From: Spirodela intermedia
Taxonomy: Eukaryota; Streptophyta; Magnoliopsida; Alismatales; Araceae
DNA length: 64,000 nucleotides
Direction: 5' to 3'
Assembly (NCBI GenBank): GCA_902729315.2
Contig: LR746273.1
Location: 7,026,501-7,090,500 of the forward strand
Positions 48,626 through 61,052 of the stretch are shown piece by piece. The notes beneath the pieces are model-generated. The model saw nothing but the letters and a program-made list of their open reading frames with translations. It was not told the DNA's origin and did not search any database. Made by a program: the position numbers and the translations under genes. Within the stretch, counting starts at the first letter, position 1. Each line of letters begins with the position of its first letter.

Positions 48626-51600
48626 ATGATGGCCGCCGTTTCAGGGAAATTCTCCACCCGTGCCTGCCCTTCTAGGGGCATCACCGGCGCCGACGCGGGT
48701 CGACCTCCTGTCCTAGCGGCCGTTACTCTCCGTCTCGGTTTTGCTAGCAGCAGACGCGGCGGTGCGGCCATTCATGGTGGTGGAAGCTGCGTCGTGAGGC
48801 AACGTAGGTCGTGCCGCTCACTGTCGGGTGAGGGGCTGCTTCCTCCTCTCCTCTCCTCGTTTCCATCTTCCTCTTCTCTCTTCAGCGTGGCTTCTTCTTA
48901 AAAAAACCGTACGACGGCCTGCTTCTACTGATTTTTGCCCAGTCCCTTTTCCTTCTCTCCACAATCGGCTACTGCTTTGCATCTCTTACGCGTGGGTGTG
49001 CGAAAAAGGCGGAGAGAGACTTTCGCAGTTTCTAGCGGATGATTATCCTTTGGTACCTGTTTCGAACCTCCTCCGGTTCTTGGTTTTGGTTTCTACATTT
49101 GGCAACTCGTTTTTTCCGGTGAATCTCGAGCTTCTTTCGCTTACAAATTCCTTCTACCCAACGAGTTTAACGCTTGGAGGCACACCGTCCAGTTCATGCA
49201 GTTTCAAACGTGGATGCTGTTCTCACGGGTGAACAGACTGAGGCCGAAGTGGCTAAAGGGTACACGATGACCCAGTTCTGCGACAAGATGATTGAGGTTT
49301 TCCTCCATGAGAAGCCCCAGTCGAAGGATTGGAGGAAGATACTGGTCTTCAGAGACGAGTGGAAGAAGTACCGGCAGAGCTTCTACAATCGGTTGCAGGT
49401 CCGTGCAGACACCGAAAAGGATGCCACCATAAAGCAGAAGCTGGGTTCTCTTGCCAGGAAGATTAGAAAGGTAACTTGCTATCCCTTGTTATGAATGCCG
49501 AAACAGTTTTTCTCCTGCAGCTTCCGATTATGAAGAGGTTCTAGGTCGTCGATTTTCAACTGCTTTTTTATTTTTAAAACTAATGGGTTTTGATTGGTTA
49601 GAAACATGAAGAATACGGTCTGATGATTTCACTTAGGGGCATCCCGTTTGTTGATTCTGGTGTTGGCTCGTGGTGGTGCCATTTTGCAGGTTGATGATGA
49701 GATTGAGGTGTATACTGATCTTGTGGAGGAGATTCAGCAAAACCCAATGGATATCGACGCTATTGTGGCAAAACGGCGAAAGGAGTTCACTGGTGAATTC
49801 TTCCGCTACATTAATACCCTCTCAGAGACCTGTGAGAGCCTGGAAGATCGAGATGGTAATCAATCAAAGCTCTTGCTTTTATCGAATGGCTGCTTCTCTC
49901 TCTCTCTCTCTCTCTCTTAAATCTGAAACTGAAAAAGGGGCATAGTAGAACAACTATTCAGCTGCAATAGCATGATCACTTCTAAAAGGCAACATATTTT
50001 TGCACCTCTGCATCTCTTGTTCCTATTGCATTTTCAGAATTGTTCTTCATGAATAATCGAAAATGACTCGTAAATTCTCTTATATTCACCGGAGATCAGC
50101 AAGACCCACATTTCTCTCATGTGATTCGCGTGCAAAACACCTCTTGAACTCCCATTCTCTTATATTCTCTTGGGCAGCAATGGCACGGTTCGGGACTCGA
50201 TGCTTATCTGCAGTCTCAGCCTACGATAATGCGATTCGAAGTCTCCAAGAACTGGAAGGTGCCCAGTCAAAGTTTGATGACATCTTGAACTCCTCTTCCT
50301 TGGAAGTCGCATGTGAAAAAGTAAGGAGCCTTGCCAAAGCCAAAGAGCTCGATTCGTCACTTATTCTGTTGATAAACCAAACTTGGGCTGCTGCAAAAGG
50401 ATCCAAAACGATGAAGAGTGAGGTAACAGACTTCCAACATCTGTTATAAGTATTATCCACCTAATTACTATCAAACTGCATTGCTCTTTTTCACTTGTAG
50501 GATTAAGCTGTGGGGTTGTCTTTCAGTTGTTTTTTGGTTACTAGTTACTAGTTACTTCTCATATATTCATATCTACATGATTTTGTGCATTTATAGACTT
50601 GTTGCCTGGATATGGTGGTGGGAAGCATTGCTTCTCTGTAGATCCTAGGGTGCCTTGTGTGTCGGCAAATGCTTCCTCGCTTCCTCGTTTCATACTACCA
50701 GGTCAATTTATGTTTCTGCTCTTGCCATCTTGGATCTGATATTTTGTCTGGGTGAGAGACATAAAAATAGAGTAGGCTGGTTTTAGTTCAAATAATTGGC
50801 GATAGTTTACTCACCCACATTTTATAAGATAATGAGACTGGACTGAAAGAGAGTTCGTATCCATACCTAAATCTCCAGACCGCCATTCATAACCCAACTG
50901 ATAAACAGGTCTTCCTCACCGCACTGGCCATTCTATCAGCATGTCATGACTGAACATCTTTGATCTCCTTTGAGATACGGATTAGCTCTCTGAAGTTTTT
51001 GATCCTTGCTTTTATCTTTCCTTTTTTGCCACTACTCATAGCTTAGTGCTTCTCATCTCGTGCTTGATCACATCTTCTTCAGTGTACATTCAGGGCTATG
51101 ATTTAGGGTATCTCCATGGATTTTCACAACTTTCATTAACCTACGCCCAGATTCTGTATTTAACGTTTATTTTCTGGATTAGAAACGAAACTTTCGTGTA
51201 GCTTTGTTCCTAAAGTAGTTGTAGCTTTCTGTGAAGCTGGCATCATCTTCATTTCTTTGCATCACACCTCAAGAAGCAAGTCGATCAGATATTCCTTCCG
51301 ACAAGGAGCAAGCAGAAAAGTCCTGGGGTTTTTAAGATCATAATTCCATTCACCAACCCAATCTCGAAGAATTGATGAAGATCGTTCAGTTCCTATAGAA
51401 CTATAACTCAAGTACCCCGGGCGATGAGAAATTCTTTGTAAACTGCAGTTCCCGTGCTTGTTGAGTAATCTGTGTTCTGTACTTACTAGGGGAATGATAG
51501 GTGCTCACACTGTGCTACAAACTTTTGCAGACGAAGGAGATTATGCATCAGATATATAAAGCTACGCAGAAGAGCCTCAAGAACATTGCACCACCTGAGA

Positions 51601-52162
51601 TTAAGCTGCTCAAGTACTTGCTGAACATCATAGATCCTGAAGAGCGATTCTCGGCGCTGGCAACTGCTTTCTCTCCTGGAGATCAGCGGGAAGCCAAGGA
51701 GGCTGGTGTCATCTACACGTAAGCTCTTTCCCCCTTTGTCTATCTGTTCCACAAAAGATTATGTGCCTTGAATGTTCTTTCTTGTCAAAACTCAAATCTT
51801 TCGGATCTGGGTCACTTGGGAATCTCGATTGGTTGTTCAATCGAGCATCGCATGATCTTCGTCTTTGCGTACATCGACCTTAATTGTCTTTCTTTGCCGA
51901 TTTTTCTGCGAGCTGTCCGGATGATTGATAGTTGTCTTGGTCCTGTGTTACGGAGGGCAGCACGCCCAAGGAGCTGCACAAGTGGATAAAGATAATGCTG
52001 GATGCCCACCAGCTGAACAAGGAGGAGACGGAGATGAGGGACGCCAGGAGCATGGCCGATCCAGTGGTCATCCAGAGGCTTTTTATCCTTAAAGAAACAA
52101 TCGAGGAGGAGTACTTGAATCGGCAGGCAAACCAGGATGCACCAGCGGAGTCCAACGAGTGA
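48626..52162 (+). CDS. At4g37920-like chloroplast protein of unknown function
   Basis: Exons 48626-48827, 49202-49470, 49690-49855, 50178-50422, 51531-51718 and 51961-52162 give 423 residues in frame. The first 67 or so residues are rich in Arg, Ser, Ala and Gly and nearly free of acid, as a plastid transit peptide should be. The mature part is highly charged and helical. Landmarks are GYTMTQFCDKMIEVFLHEKP, DAIVAKRRKEFTGEFFRYI, ACEKVRSLAKAKELDSSLIL, LKYLLNIIDPEERFSALATA and TPKELHKWIKIMLDAHQLNK. From memory these match the conserved plant protein annotated in Arabidopsis as uncharacterised At4g37920, chloroplastic. I recognise no catalytic motif, membrane segment or known domain. Conservation with a plastid presequence suggests a thylakoid or stromal role; nothing more can be claimed. 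Intron 4 is 1.1 kb with nothing recognisable. Confidence 0.85.
49898..49917. repeat. (CT)n microsatellite in intron 3 of the At4g37920-like gene
   Basis: A CT run of about 20 bases lies 40 bases downstream of the exon 3 donor. Confidence 0.85.
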
Positions 52163-52983
52163 TGTGAAGATGACGCCGGGGTTCTCCTCTCCCACGGGAG
52201 GGTCATAAATGCAGAAACGAAGCTTCGTCCCGTTGTGCACCATGCTGGGGACGTTCGTTACCTGCGGTAGAGTGAGGCTTCTCCTGGGCGGGCGCCTGCG
52301 AGGGCCAGGAGTTGCTCCGAGCTTGGAGGGGACCTGAAAGGCTTCCTCCGTAAAGGAAAGTGAAGTGATACTCCCTCTACTCTGTTTCTCGTATGGACAG
52401 CAATTGACACCGGCGAAACAGTCGACGATCAGTTCATAGCACTGCACCACCTCAGACCCCCCGCGTGCTCAGTTTGAGCGGGGGCGACGATGACGCTGGA
52501 GCAGGATATAGAGGGCGGGAAGACGTCTCTCCCTCTCTCTCTCTTCCTCTGACAGAATGTCGTAGAGAAAACGTTCGGAAAGCGCACTGTGCCTGGATGG
52601 CCGATGGCCATGTTTTCGATGTGCTTCCTTCTCCTTCCGACTTCATACTTTTCTTCTTCTGGAGCAAACCGCAGCTTTGTGGGGCCCACATGAGTTGTTC
52701 GCGCCAACCACGCGTCGACCTACACTGCGGTCTCTAGAACGTTGGGACGGTGGCGCACGGATCGCGGACCAAGGCAACCAAATCTCCCGACACGTGTCGG
52801 TCATGTCAGGAATCGTTAACCGGCTTCTAGATCCATGCTACTCTCCTATACACCCTGAGGTCCTGGTTCCCCTTGTCCTTCCTCCCCGCCACAAAACCCT
52901 AACCTGCCCCGTTCTTTTGCTTCCCCCGCCTCCGCAGACGAGAAGAAGAGAAAGGAGGGTCCGTTGATAGAGAGGGGACGGCT
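52163..52983. promoter_or_regulatory. Promoter region of the mitochondrial HSP70 gene
   Basis: The first part is the 3' flank of the upstream gene. Toward the HSP70 ATG come GGCCCA at 52683-52688 (site II), an imperfect heat-shock element TCTAGAACGTTG at 52733-52744, a perfect 14-base palindrome around a G-box at 52787-52800, and a telo-box AAACCCTAA at 52894-52902. The order matches expectations for a stress-inducible housekeeping chaperone, but no expression data are available here. Confidence 0.55.
52787..52800. promoter_or_regulatory. Perfect palindromic G-box CCGACACGTGTCGG
   Basis: The 14 bases equal their own reverse complement and contain CACGTG, the bZIP/bHLH binding core, about 185 bases upstream of the HSP70 start codon. 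Confidence 0.7.
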
Positions 52984-55900
52984 ATGGCCACCTCCGCGTT
53001 CCTCAGGGCTGCGAGGCGGCGGGAGCTCCATGCGCCGCTGAGTACCCTTCGATCCGTATGTTCTCTCCCTCTAGTTTCTATACACCCACCTTTAGCAAGC
53101 TGTACTCGGACTAGAAAGTTTGGTTACGCTTCCTTTGTCTCGTCCCCCCAAGCCTCTCGGTAATCGATGTTTCATTTCGTTTTCTTTCTAGGTCTGGCCT
53201 GGTTTTCTCTCAGTAGTGGTTCTTATTCGTCACGGTATTAACGGTATAACCAGCTGCTATAAAACGGTCCATAATGGGATGCACTGATCTTTCCGCTCGC
53301 TAACGGTTTATTGACTTAACATAATTTCTGGCCCGTCTAAGGTGAGAATTCCTTGGAGGGCAGGATTGATCCGTTAATCAGTTGATCAACTTAGCTTAGC
53401 TTCAACCAACCTCCGCCATGTTGTTTTTTCTTGTCTTCTATGTTATCCTGCCGGTTTGATCCTTCGTCTACCCGTTGTGCAATACGCACGTACTCAGTTC
53501 TGATTTCCAACGTGTGTCAACGTTCATGGAGGTATTAGTCTGTCTAGTATGGGAATTAATGAGATCAGGAAATCGTGTTTGTTTAGGCTAATGTGATATT
53601 CCCTATCTCAATGAGGTAATGACCGTATGATCGATTTGATTTTAAATTTTTTTCAGGGTTGATGTGTCTGTTTAATGAGACTTTCTGTAAAAGCCCTAAT
53701 GCGAGAATCGTATCTAGTGATGTTCAAAATTATCCTATAAGGAAATCGAACTCACATGTTCTGTCAGTGCTTTATGCAAATATCAATCTTTTACTCCCAA
53801 GTTGTGCGTGGGAATCGCTACCAGCCGTGCAGGATTACTTGCTGGTCGGAATAGATATGTTGAACCTGACTCCGTCGGGAGATTATTGATTCCCATTTGT
53901 CCCGTCCCAGCCTCCAACCCAGTTCTTCACTGGAGCAACTTCATTGAAAATTGGATCCTTCCGCTGACATATGATGAAAATACTAGTGTAGCAGTCGATG
54001 ACTATTTTTATCTAACCGTCCTTTAATTACCGTGCCTTTGAGGATTCCTTAAAGATCGTATCTCTCGGGAATAGTTTTGTTGTACTCTGCACGTTGGAAA
54101 CAGACCTTACTCCTGCTCTATTTTTTCTTATACACGAGTTTAAGATGTATTCGCATGCTCTGTAACTTATCATGTTGTAGATGTATATAGCTACTTTATT
54201 AGAGGTTTGACTCTTTGTGTTTCCTTAGCCTCTCACGCACTTATAATTTGATGTGTAATTCTATTTTCTTCTGCCCAAGGCAGTACCTAACTAAGTGCGA
54301 TGGAAATGTCATTTAGTGGATTCAACCACCTTTCATGTTATCGATTTTTGCTATTCTTTTCGAAATGTGGCTTCTAATTTGTAACAAAAAATATTTAATT
54401 TACTGGGTGGGAAAAGTCCAAGATTTGGGATAAAGTATTAACCCCTAGTCCAGAGAAGGTAAACTATTTTTCTGGTCATCATTGAGAGCCACACAACGTG
54501 ACTCTTGCAGGACACCGGGTGTTGGTTTCTCTTTACAGTTGTAAAAAAATGTGGCATCTGACTGCTCATTCTCCTATGTTCTCATTGCATGGTCTTGAAA
54601 AGTTGTGTTATCAAGCTATCTGATATATTTGCTTTCGTTAGTTCTTATCGAGTACTCGTGTTATTTATTTTGAACTAGTTTAAGGGATCTAAGAGTTTTT
54701 TATGTCGCTGTTTCATCCTATGTTTTCTTTGCTGTTTGTAAAAGATGCGGAAGATTGTTTGGTAATAGTAAATTTTCCTTGGCTGGAAGGACGAATTTAG
54801 TTCTCCTTGTTAGATATCTAGGTTAACGCAGGTTAAAGTTTTACCTTAACGAATTTGGATAGTGTTCGAAATACGAAAGGCTGTCTCGCCTGTGTTTCTA
54901 CATGCTTTAACAAGCTTTTCATCACATAGATTGAGTATGCGCTGGCGTAGTATTGATTACAATTACGGTTTGATGGGCTCATTTTCCTCGTCAAAGAATT
55001 TTTTCAGTAATTTAATATATATTTCAACAATTTGGAGCAAAACAGCGAATAAGTGATAGCATTTTTCGTTGCAGGTTTCTAGCAATCCAAAAGCATCATG
55101 GACTGTTTTTGGTCACAGATGGACAGGCTTAACTAGGCCGTTCAGGTAACAATGAACATGATATTCAATATCATGCATAATTGGATAGCTTTTTTGAGAT
55201 GCCTGTGGCTAAATCGATTTTTGTTACTTCAGTGCAAAGTCTACCAGTAATGATATAATTGGAATTGACCTGGGAACAACAAATTCTTGTGTGGCAGTCA
55301 TGGAAGGAAAGGTTAGCTATGTGATGTTTTCCTCGTGCACTTATTTTTTTAATTTGTATGAAATACTTCATTCTACCGGTCCTATTGCAGAATGCAAAGG
55401 TCATTGAGAATTCTGAGGGGTCAAGGACCACACCTTCAGTGGTTGCTTTTAACCAAAAAGGAGAATTGCTAGTTGGAACACCGGCAAAGCGTCAGGCTGT
55501 CACTAATCCGACAAATACTCTTTTTGGAACGAAGCGCCTGATTGGTCGTCGTTTTGAGGATCCTCAGACTCAGAAGGAAATGAAGATGGTTCCTTACAAG
55601 ATAGTAAAGGCTCCTAATGGTGATGCATGGGTGGAAACTAATGGACAGCAGTATTCTCCTAGTCAGATTGGAGCATTTGTTTTGACAAAAATGAAAGAAA
55701 CTGCCGAGGCGTATCTTGGTAAAAGTGTTTCAAAAGCAGTGGTTACAGTTCCAGCTTATTTCAATGACGCACAAAGACAGGCTACAAAAGATGCGGGGAG
55801 AATTTCGGGTCTTGATGTGCAGCGTATCATTAATGAACCCACTGCTGCTGCTCTCTCTTATGGGCTTAATAACAAGGAGGGTCTTATTGCAGTTTTTGAC

Positions 55901-58504
55901 CTTGGAGGGGGAACATTTGATGTCTCAATTTTAGAAATATCAAATGGTGTTTTCGAGGTAACAGTTTCGGCCTGGTAACTCGTACAATTTTCAGCTTTTA
56001 AATTCTTATAATATTTTCCTGTTTTACAGGTGAAAGCAACTAATGGTGATACTTTCTTGGGTGGAGAGGACTTTGATAATGCTCTGTTAGACTTTCTTGT
56101 TGGTGAATTTAAGAGAACTGAGAGCATTGATCTCTCAAAGGATCGGCTTGCACTACAGAGGCTTCGAGAAGCAGCTGAGAAGGCTAAGATAGAACTCTCA
56201 TCTACATCTCAGACAGAGATAAATCTGCCGTTCATCACAGCTGATGCCTCGGGTGCTAAACATTTGAATATTACACTGACACGGTCCAAGTTTGAATCTT
56301 TAGTGAACCACTTGATTGAGAGAACTAGAAACCCTTGCAAAAACTGCCTGAAGGATGCTGGCATCTCCACGAAAGATGTTGATGAAGTTCTTCTTGTTGG
56401 TGGGATGACCAGAGTTCCTAAGGTTCAGGATATAGTCGCAGAGATTTTTGGAAAGCTTCCAAGCAAGGGAGTGAATCCAGATGAGGCAGTCGCGATGGGT
56501 GCTGCGATTCAGGGAGGCATCCTCCGAGGAGATGTTAAAGAGCTGCTTCTGTTGGACGTTACTCCCTTGTCACTTGGTATTGAAACATTGGGTGGCATCT
56601 TCACCAGATTGATCAACAGGAATACGACTATCCCAACAAAGAAAAGTCAGGTAAGCTCATTCCATTTCTTCTTACTTCAGGTTTTTGGATCTAGTACGTT
56701 TGCTATTTTTTTGGTCTATTGCCACCGAGCGATGGTAAGTAGAGTTTATTTTTAACTATAATTAGTATCACCCGAATCGTTGGCAGCCGGTTAGAAGGCC
56801 ATTAACCCAGGGATATCTTTTCAGGCATGGTCTCCATAGTTGCATGCACGTAAACTGGCCCTGGCAATGTGATTTGGATCGTAATTGGATAGAATACGAT
56901 AGGAATCAATTAGGAAACGGGTAAAAAATGAGCTGATCTGTGTTTCTAATACGGATTCTGCGATTCTTTTGTCTCTGTGTATGTAAGCTACGCCGCTGGT
57001 GTCCCTGTTCGTGTTTTTTTCCTATCCCTCGTTGGGAGGGCAGCCGCATATGCTGCTTTAATTGCTCTTCATTAGAGAATCATAGTGAGGGGACACCTGA
57101 GAAATAGTGGGATGGGTGGAGCATCCTCTCCACCCTATGTTATACATATGGATAGAACAAGTGTCGTGGTCTGCTGGTCAGTGTGCCCAGTGCAAGCAGG
57201 TGTAGTGGCGCACTGACATTCTGCCGCATGTTTTGATGGAGGAGGTTTCAGTTGTATGTTTCAACTGGTACTCGTTTTTTAGATAAATTTAGTCATTTCT
57301 AGGCACTGTCCCAGGAGATGCTTATGTCCTTGGACCATGGAGTCTCGGTGGCTGATCAAAACTTCAATCACACCTTGAACATATTCGTTGGCCATTGGAT
57401 TTGGATTTTCAATGACAAATGAGGCACTGAACTCACGTTTCTTGTAAGGTGGTTTCATGCAATTTATCTCCATGGTTGGCAATCCAGGTAATCTGAGGTT
57501 GCGTACACTCGAGCGTGCAAAGGACACGTGCTTGTAACAATAAAATTAGAAGGCTGCCTCTTTGTTTATAACAGGCCTACTTTACTCACACCTACTAATT
57601 ATGCGCTTGATTGATATTTTGGATTCTGGTCTTTCATGTAATCGCTGGACTGTAGTTCTAGAGTATCTATTTACACCATGCTTGTACTCTTTGTTGACGG
57701 TTTCAACCTGCATGAGTCATTCGTTGTTAGCTGCTCTGTCTTTAACTATGCGCACTAGTTTTGTCTGGCGTATTTGGGCACCTGATTGGATGGATTATCC
57801 AGTCATTCCCGTCCCTGCAGCGTGCGCAGGCAGCAGTTAGCTGTACTAATTGAGTGTTCTTTGCGGTACTTGGCCAGACGTTCTCTACTGCAGCCGACAA
57901 CCAGACTCAAGTCGGAATCCGCGTTCTTCAAGGAGAGCGTGAGATGGCTTCGGATAACAAGCTCTTAGGGGAGTTTGAGCTCGTCGGCATTCCACCTGCT
58001 CCCAGAGGGTTGCCTCAGATTGAGGTCACCTTCGACATCGACGCGAATGGGATCGTCACAGTCTCGGCCAAGGACAAGTCCACAGGCAAGGAGCAACAGA
58101 TCACCATCAGGTCTTCCGGCGGCCTCTCGGAGGATGAGATCCAGAAGATGGTGAGGGAGGCCGAGTTGCATGCCCAGAAAGACCAGGAGAGGAAGGCGTT
58201 GATTGACATCAGAAACAGCGCGGACACTACGATCTACAGCATAGAGAAGAGCCTGGGCGAGTACAGGGACAAGATACCCTCGGAGGTTGCTTCTGAGATC
58301 GAGTCCGCTGTGGCCGACCTGCGGAAGGCCATGGGGGAGGAGAACGTGGACGAGATAAAGGCTAAGCTGGATGCGGCGAACAAGGCGGTCTCCAAGATTG
58401 GGCAGCACATGGCCGGGGGCTCGGGTGGGTCCGCCACCGGCGGTGGAGCATCAGGTGGCGGCGACCGGGCCCCGGAGGCGGAGTATGAGGAGGTCAAGAA
58501 GTGA
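52984..58504 (+). CDS. Mitochondrial heat shock protein 70
   Basis: This is the DnaK-type matrix chaperone that drives protein import and folding with mitochondrial J-proteins and GrpE. Exons 52984-53055, 55075-55145, 55233-55311, 55391-55957, 56030-56650 and 57878-58504 encode 678 residues. The N-terminus ([19 protein letters not shown]) is an Arg-rich amphipathic presequence. HSP70 signatures: IDLGTTNS (59-66), [14 protein letters not shown], and [14 protein letters not shown]. The substrate-binding domain includes [20 protein letters not shown] and [20 protein letters not shown]. The C-terminus is [29 protein letters not shown] and EAEYEEVKK point to the bacterial-type mitochondrial branch (Arabidopsis mtHSC70-1/-2), not the plastid or cytosolic ones. 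Intron 1 (2 kb) splits presequence from chaperone; intron 5 is 1.2 kb; neither shows a gene. Exons 4-5 prefer A/T at third positions whereas exon 6 strongly prefers G/C. Confidence 0.95.
53056..55074. other. mtHSP70 intron 1 (2.0 kb), no gene seen
   Basis: AT-rich intron separating the presequence exon from the rest. Short open frames near 53659-54026 and 54862-55056 have no recognisable domain. A large first intron near the start can carry enhancing elements; none was recognised. Confidence 0.55.
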
Positions 58505-59145
58505 GCTGCGCGGTCCCAGAGGAGACATTTTTAAAAAATGGGGACTCGAAACGTTGAGAACCATCGACGACGATACGCAAATTTTGTCCAGAGGGCCTGC
58601 AAGCTTTAGATTTGTGGTTTCGTCTTTTTTTTCTTTCTGCTATTTCTCAGCTCAGCTCAGCTCAGCTCAGCTTAGTGGTGCTGCCACCATGTAGAGAGCT
58701 TCTTTCCCTGGAGTTGGTTTTTATCAACACACTGTGTCGAACTTGCAGCAGCAGCAGCAGCAGCAGCAGCATAAGGCTCACATCCCAGAGTGTGAACGTG
58801 AACCAGCGCCCCCTTCTGCGGCATTCCATCTCTGCTTGTTGTTCACATTCCTTTCGACAGTCTCTTCTTCTTCTTCTTCTTCACCTTCCAGAGATCGGCA
58901 GCAGCAGCAGCCTCTCTATGGAGATGAGATGGTCTCGGGGTAGAGTGAGCAGGAGGCGCCAAGGAACAAACAAGGGACGTGCGAGATCCACAGACTGTTG
59001 TTGTTGCCCAAGCTTACAAACAACATCGCTCCTTTCTCGATGGGCGACGACGGACGGTGGTCTCTAAGGCTGCCCCTCGACCCTGGTACAGTAACGTGCT
59101 CTCTCTTCTTATTAACTGGGAAAAGACTCTCTCCTTCCCTCCTCT
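58505..59145. other. Convergent 3' region of mtHSP70 and aldose epimerase with short tandem repeats
   Basis: Shared 3' flank of two convergent genes. It contains five CTCAG units at 58646-58670, eight CAG units at 58746-58769 and a TTC run near 58865-58882, all probably within or next to the HSP70 3' untranslated region. Confidence 0.7.
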
Positions 59146-60594
59146 CTAAGAAGCGTTGCTCTGCGTGGAGAACTCGAACAGCATGGAATGGCGGTACTCG
59201 TCGCCGGGGTGGACGACGACTGTGGGGAAGTTGGGCTGATTGACGGCGTTGGGGAAGCCCTGCGTCTCCAAGCACAGCCCGGCGTGCTTCCCGTACACGG
59301 CGCCGCCCTTGCCGACCACGCCCCCGAGGAAGTTCCCGGTATAGAACTGCATCCCCGGCGCGTCGGTCCACAGCTCGAGCACCCTCTTGCTCCTCGGCTC
59401 CCTCACGCGCGCCGCCCGCCTCAGGCCCTCCTTCTCTTCGCCCTCCCCGAGCACGAAGTTGTGGTCGTACCCGCCGGGGACCAGGTCGATCCTGCTCCCG
59501 ATCTTCTTCTCCTCGGCAGTGAAGTCGAACGGCGTGCCCCGGACGGGGGCGATCACCCCCGTCGGGATGGAGTGGTCACCGAGGGGGGTCATATTGGACG
59601 CCCATATCCTGACGCTGTGGTCGAGCACGTCGCCGGCGTCGTGCCCGGCCAAGTTCCAGTAGGTGTGCTGAGCCAAGCTGATCGGCGTGGCCTTGGTCGG
59701 CACGGCCACCATGTCCAGCCTCAGCGCCGTGCTCGAAGGTAGGCTGTACTTGGCCGTCACCACGACGTCCCCGGGGTACCCTGTTATTTTTTACCGTGAG
59801 GAAGGAAGGGAGGCAGTGCCATTCTCATTCTCAGCAAGCCCGCTAATTAACAGAAGGCAGATATAAGATAAGATAGATTGATAGATGCAAGAGGGACGTC
59901 GTGTAGTGTACCTTCCTCCCCATCTCGGCTGAAGTACCTGAAGGTGATGGACGGGATCTCAGCATCAGCGCGTTCCAGGACCTCCCAGAGGACTTTGTCG
60001 AACCCACGACGCCCGCCTGCACATGATGACGATAAAAACGTCCTATCTGATCAGATCTGATCTGACTGTGGACAGATGGATCACTTGGTCGGCGTGCGGG
60101 GGTGGCCTGAGGCGTTGAGGGCAGCTTGAGCACGGCCAGAGGAAGGGATGGGGAACGAGGCTTGCCCGCCATATGATCAAGAGGAGAAATGGTCTCTCTG
60201 CAACCAGAAGACCATGGGGACAGAGCAGAGCATTCGAGGCAACTCTCTCTCCACACGGTGTATACACAGCCACACGCGGATGCGCTGGGATTAAGGACCA
60301 GGATCTTTAGGGTTTCTGGGTGGGCGATCCAACGCGGATAGCTCCTACGAGGCGATCCCCGGCACATTCCCTCCTCATTCCTCGAGTGAATTTGATCGTG
60401 TGACGCGCTCCCCGTAAATCATCATTTATATATATATAAAAACAAGTAGCTGTCTTGCTCTTACCATGGAGAGAGTTGGGGGGATTGTTGATGGGAAGCG
60501 AGTAGTCCACTCCATCGAGGGTGAATTTCCCATCTTTGATCCTGTTCGCAACACGGCCGACGATACAGCCGAAGTACGGGGCCGCGCCTTCCTG

Positions 60595-60644
<50 letters not shown>

Positions 60645-61052
60645 CCGGCCAACACATTCGACGGGGTTAGTGCGTCATCTTGTTCCTCGCGTGGTTAGAG
60701 GAAGAAGACGAGCAATGCAGTGAAATGGGTTCGATCTCAGCGCGTAGAGCTAATAGGGATCGAGGGAGGGAGAGTTTCTCACGATATACGGCTCAATGGT
60801 TTCGAATCCGAGGACGACATCTGCGACTTTCCCTGAAATAGGACCGCCCCGTGAGGATGCTTACATAGAAGGGGAGGGGAGCCGATAAATAATCTCGCGG
60901 AATCAAGCCATCGTATGAAGGGAGAGAGCTTTTCGATCACCGTGGGCATCCGGCACGAGAAGGGAGGTGATGGTGGCGCCCCAGTTGCTGACCTTCACCG
61001 TGAGGCTCCCATTTCTCAGCTCGAACACGTCCGCACCACCGGCTTCTGCCAT
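59146..61052 (-). CDS. Aldose 1-epimerase (galactose mutarotase)
   Basis: It interconverts the alpha and beta anomers of free aldoses such as glucose and galactose, probably in the cytosol since no presequence is evident. Exons 61052-60941, 60832-60783, 60591-60465, 60016-59912 and 59780-59146 encode 342 residues, usual for the family. Landmarks are [13 protein letters not shown] near the start, [20 protein letters not shown] and [13 protein letters not shown] with the conserved histidine of AQHTYW (general acid). [18 protein letters not shown] carries the catalytic base glutamate, and [14 protein letters not shown] closes the fold. The frame is open upstream to an ATG at 61241, but the ATG at 61052 starts at the expected family position. 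It converges with the mitochondrial HSP70 gene. GC content is high, highest in the last exon. Intron 2 carries a long CT/GA run next to its acceptor. Confidence 0.93.
60599..60641. repeat. (GA)n microsatellite beside a splice acceptor of the aldose epimerase gene
   Basis: Over 20 GA units (CT on the coding strand) end a few bases before the exon 3 acceptor at 60592, forming its polypyrimidine tract. Confidence 0.9.
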
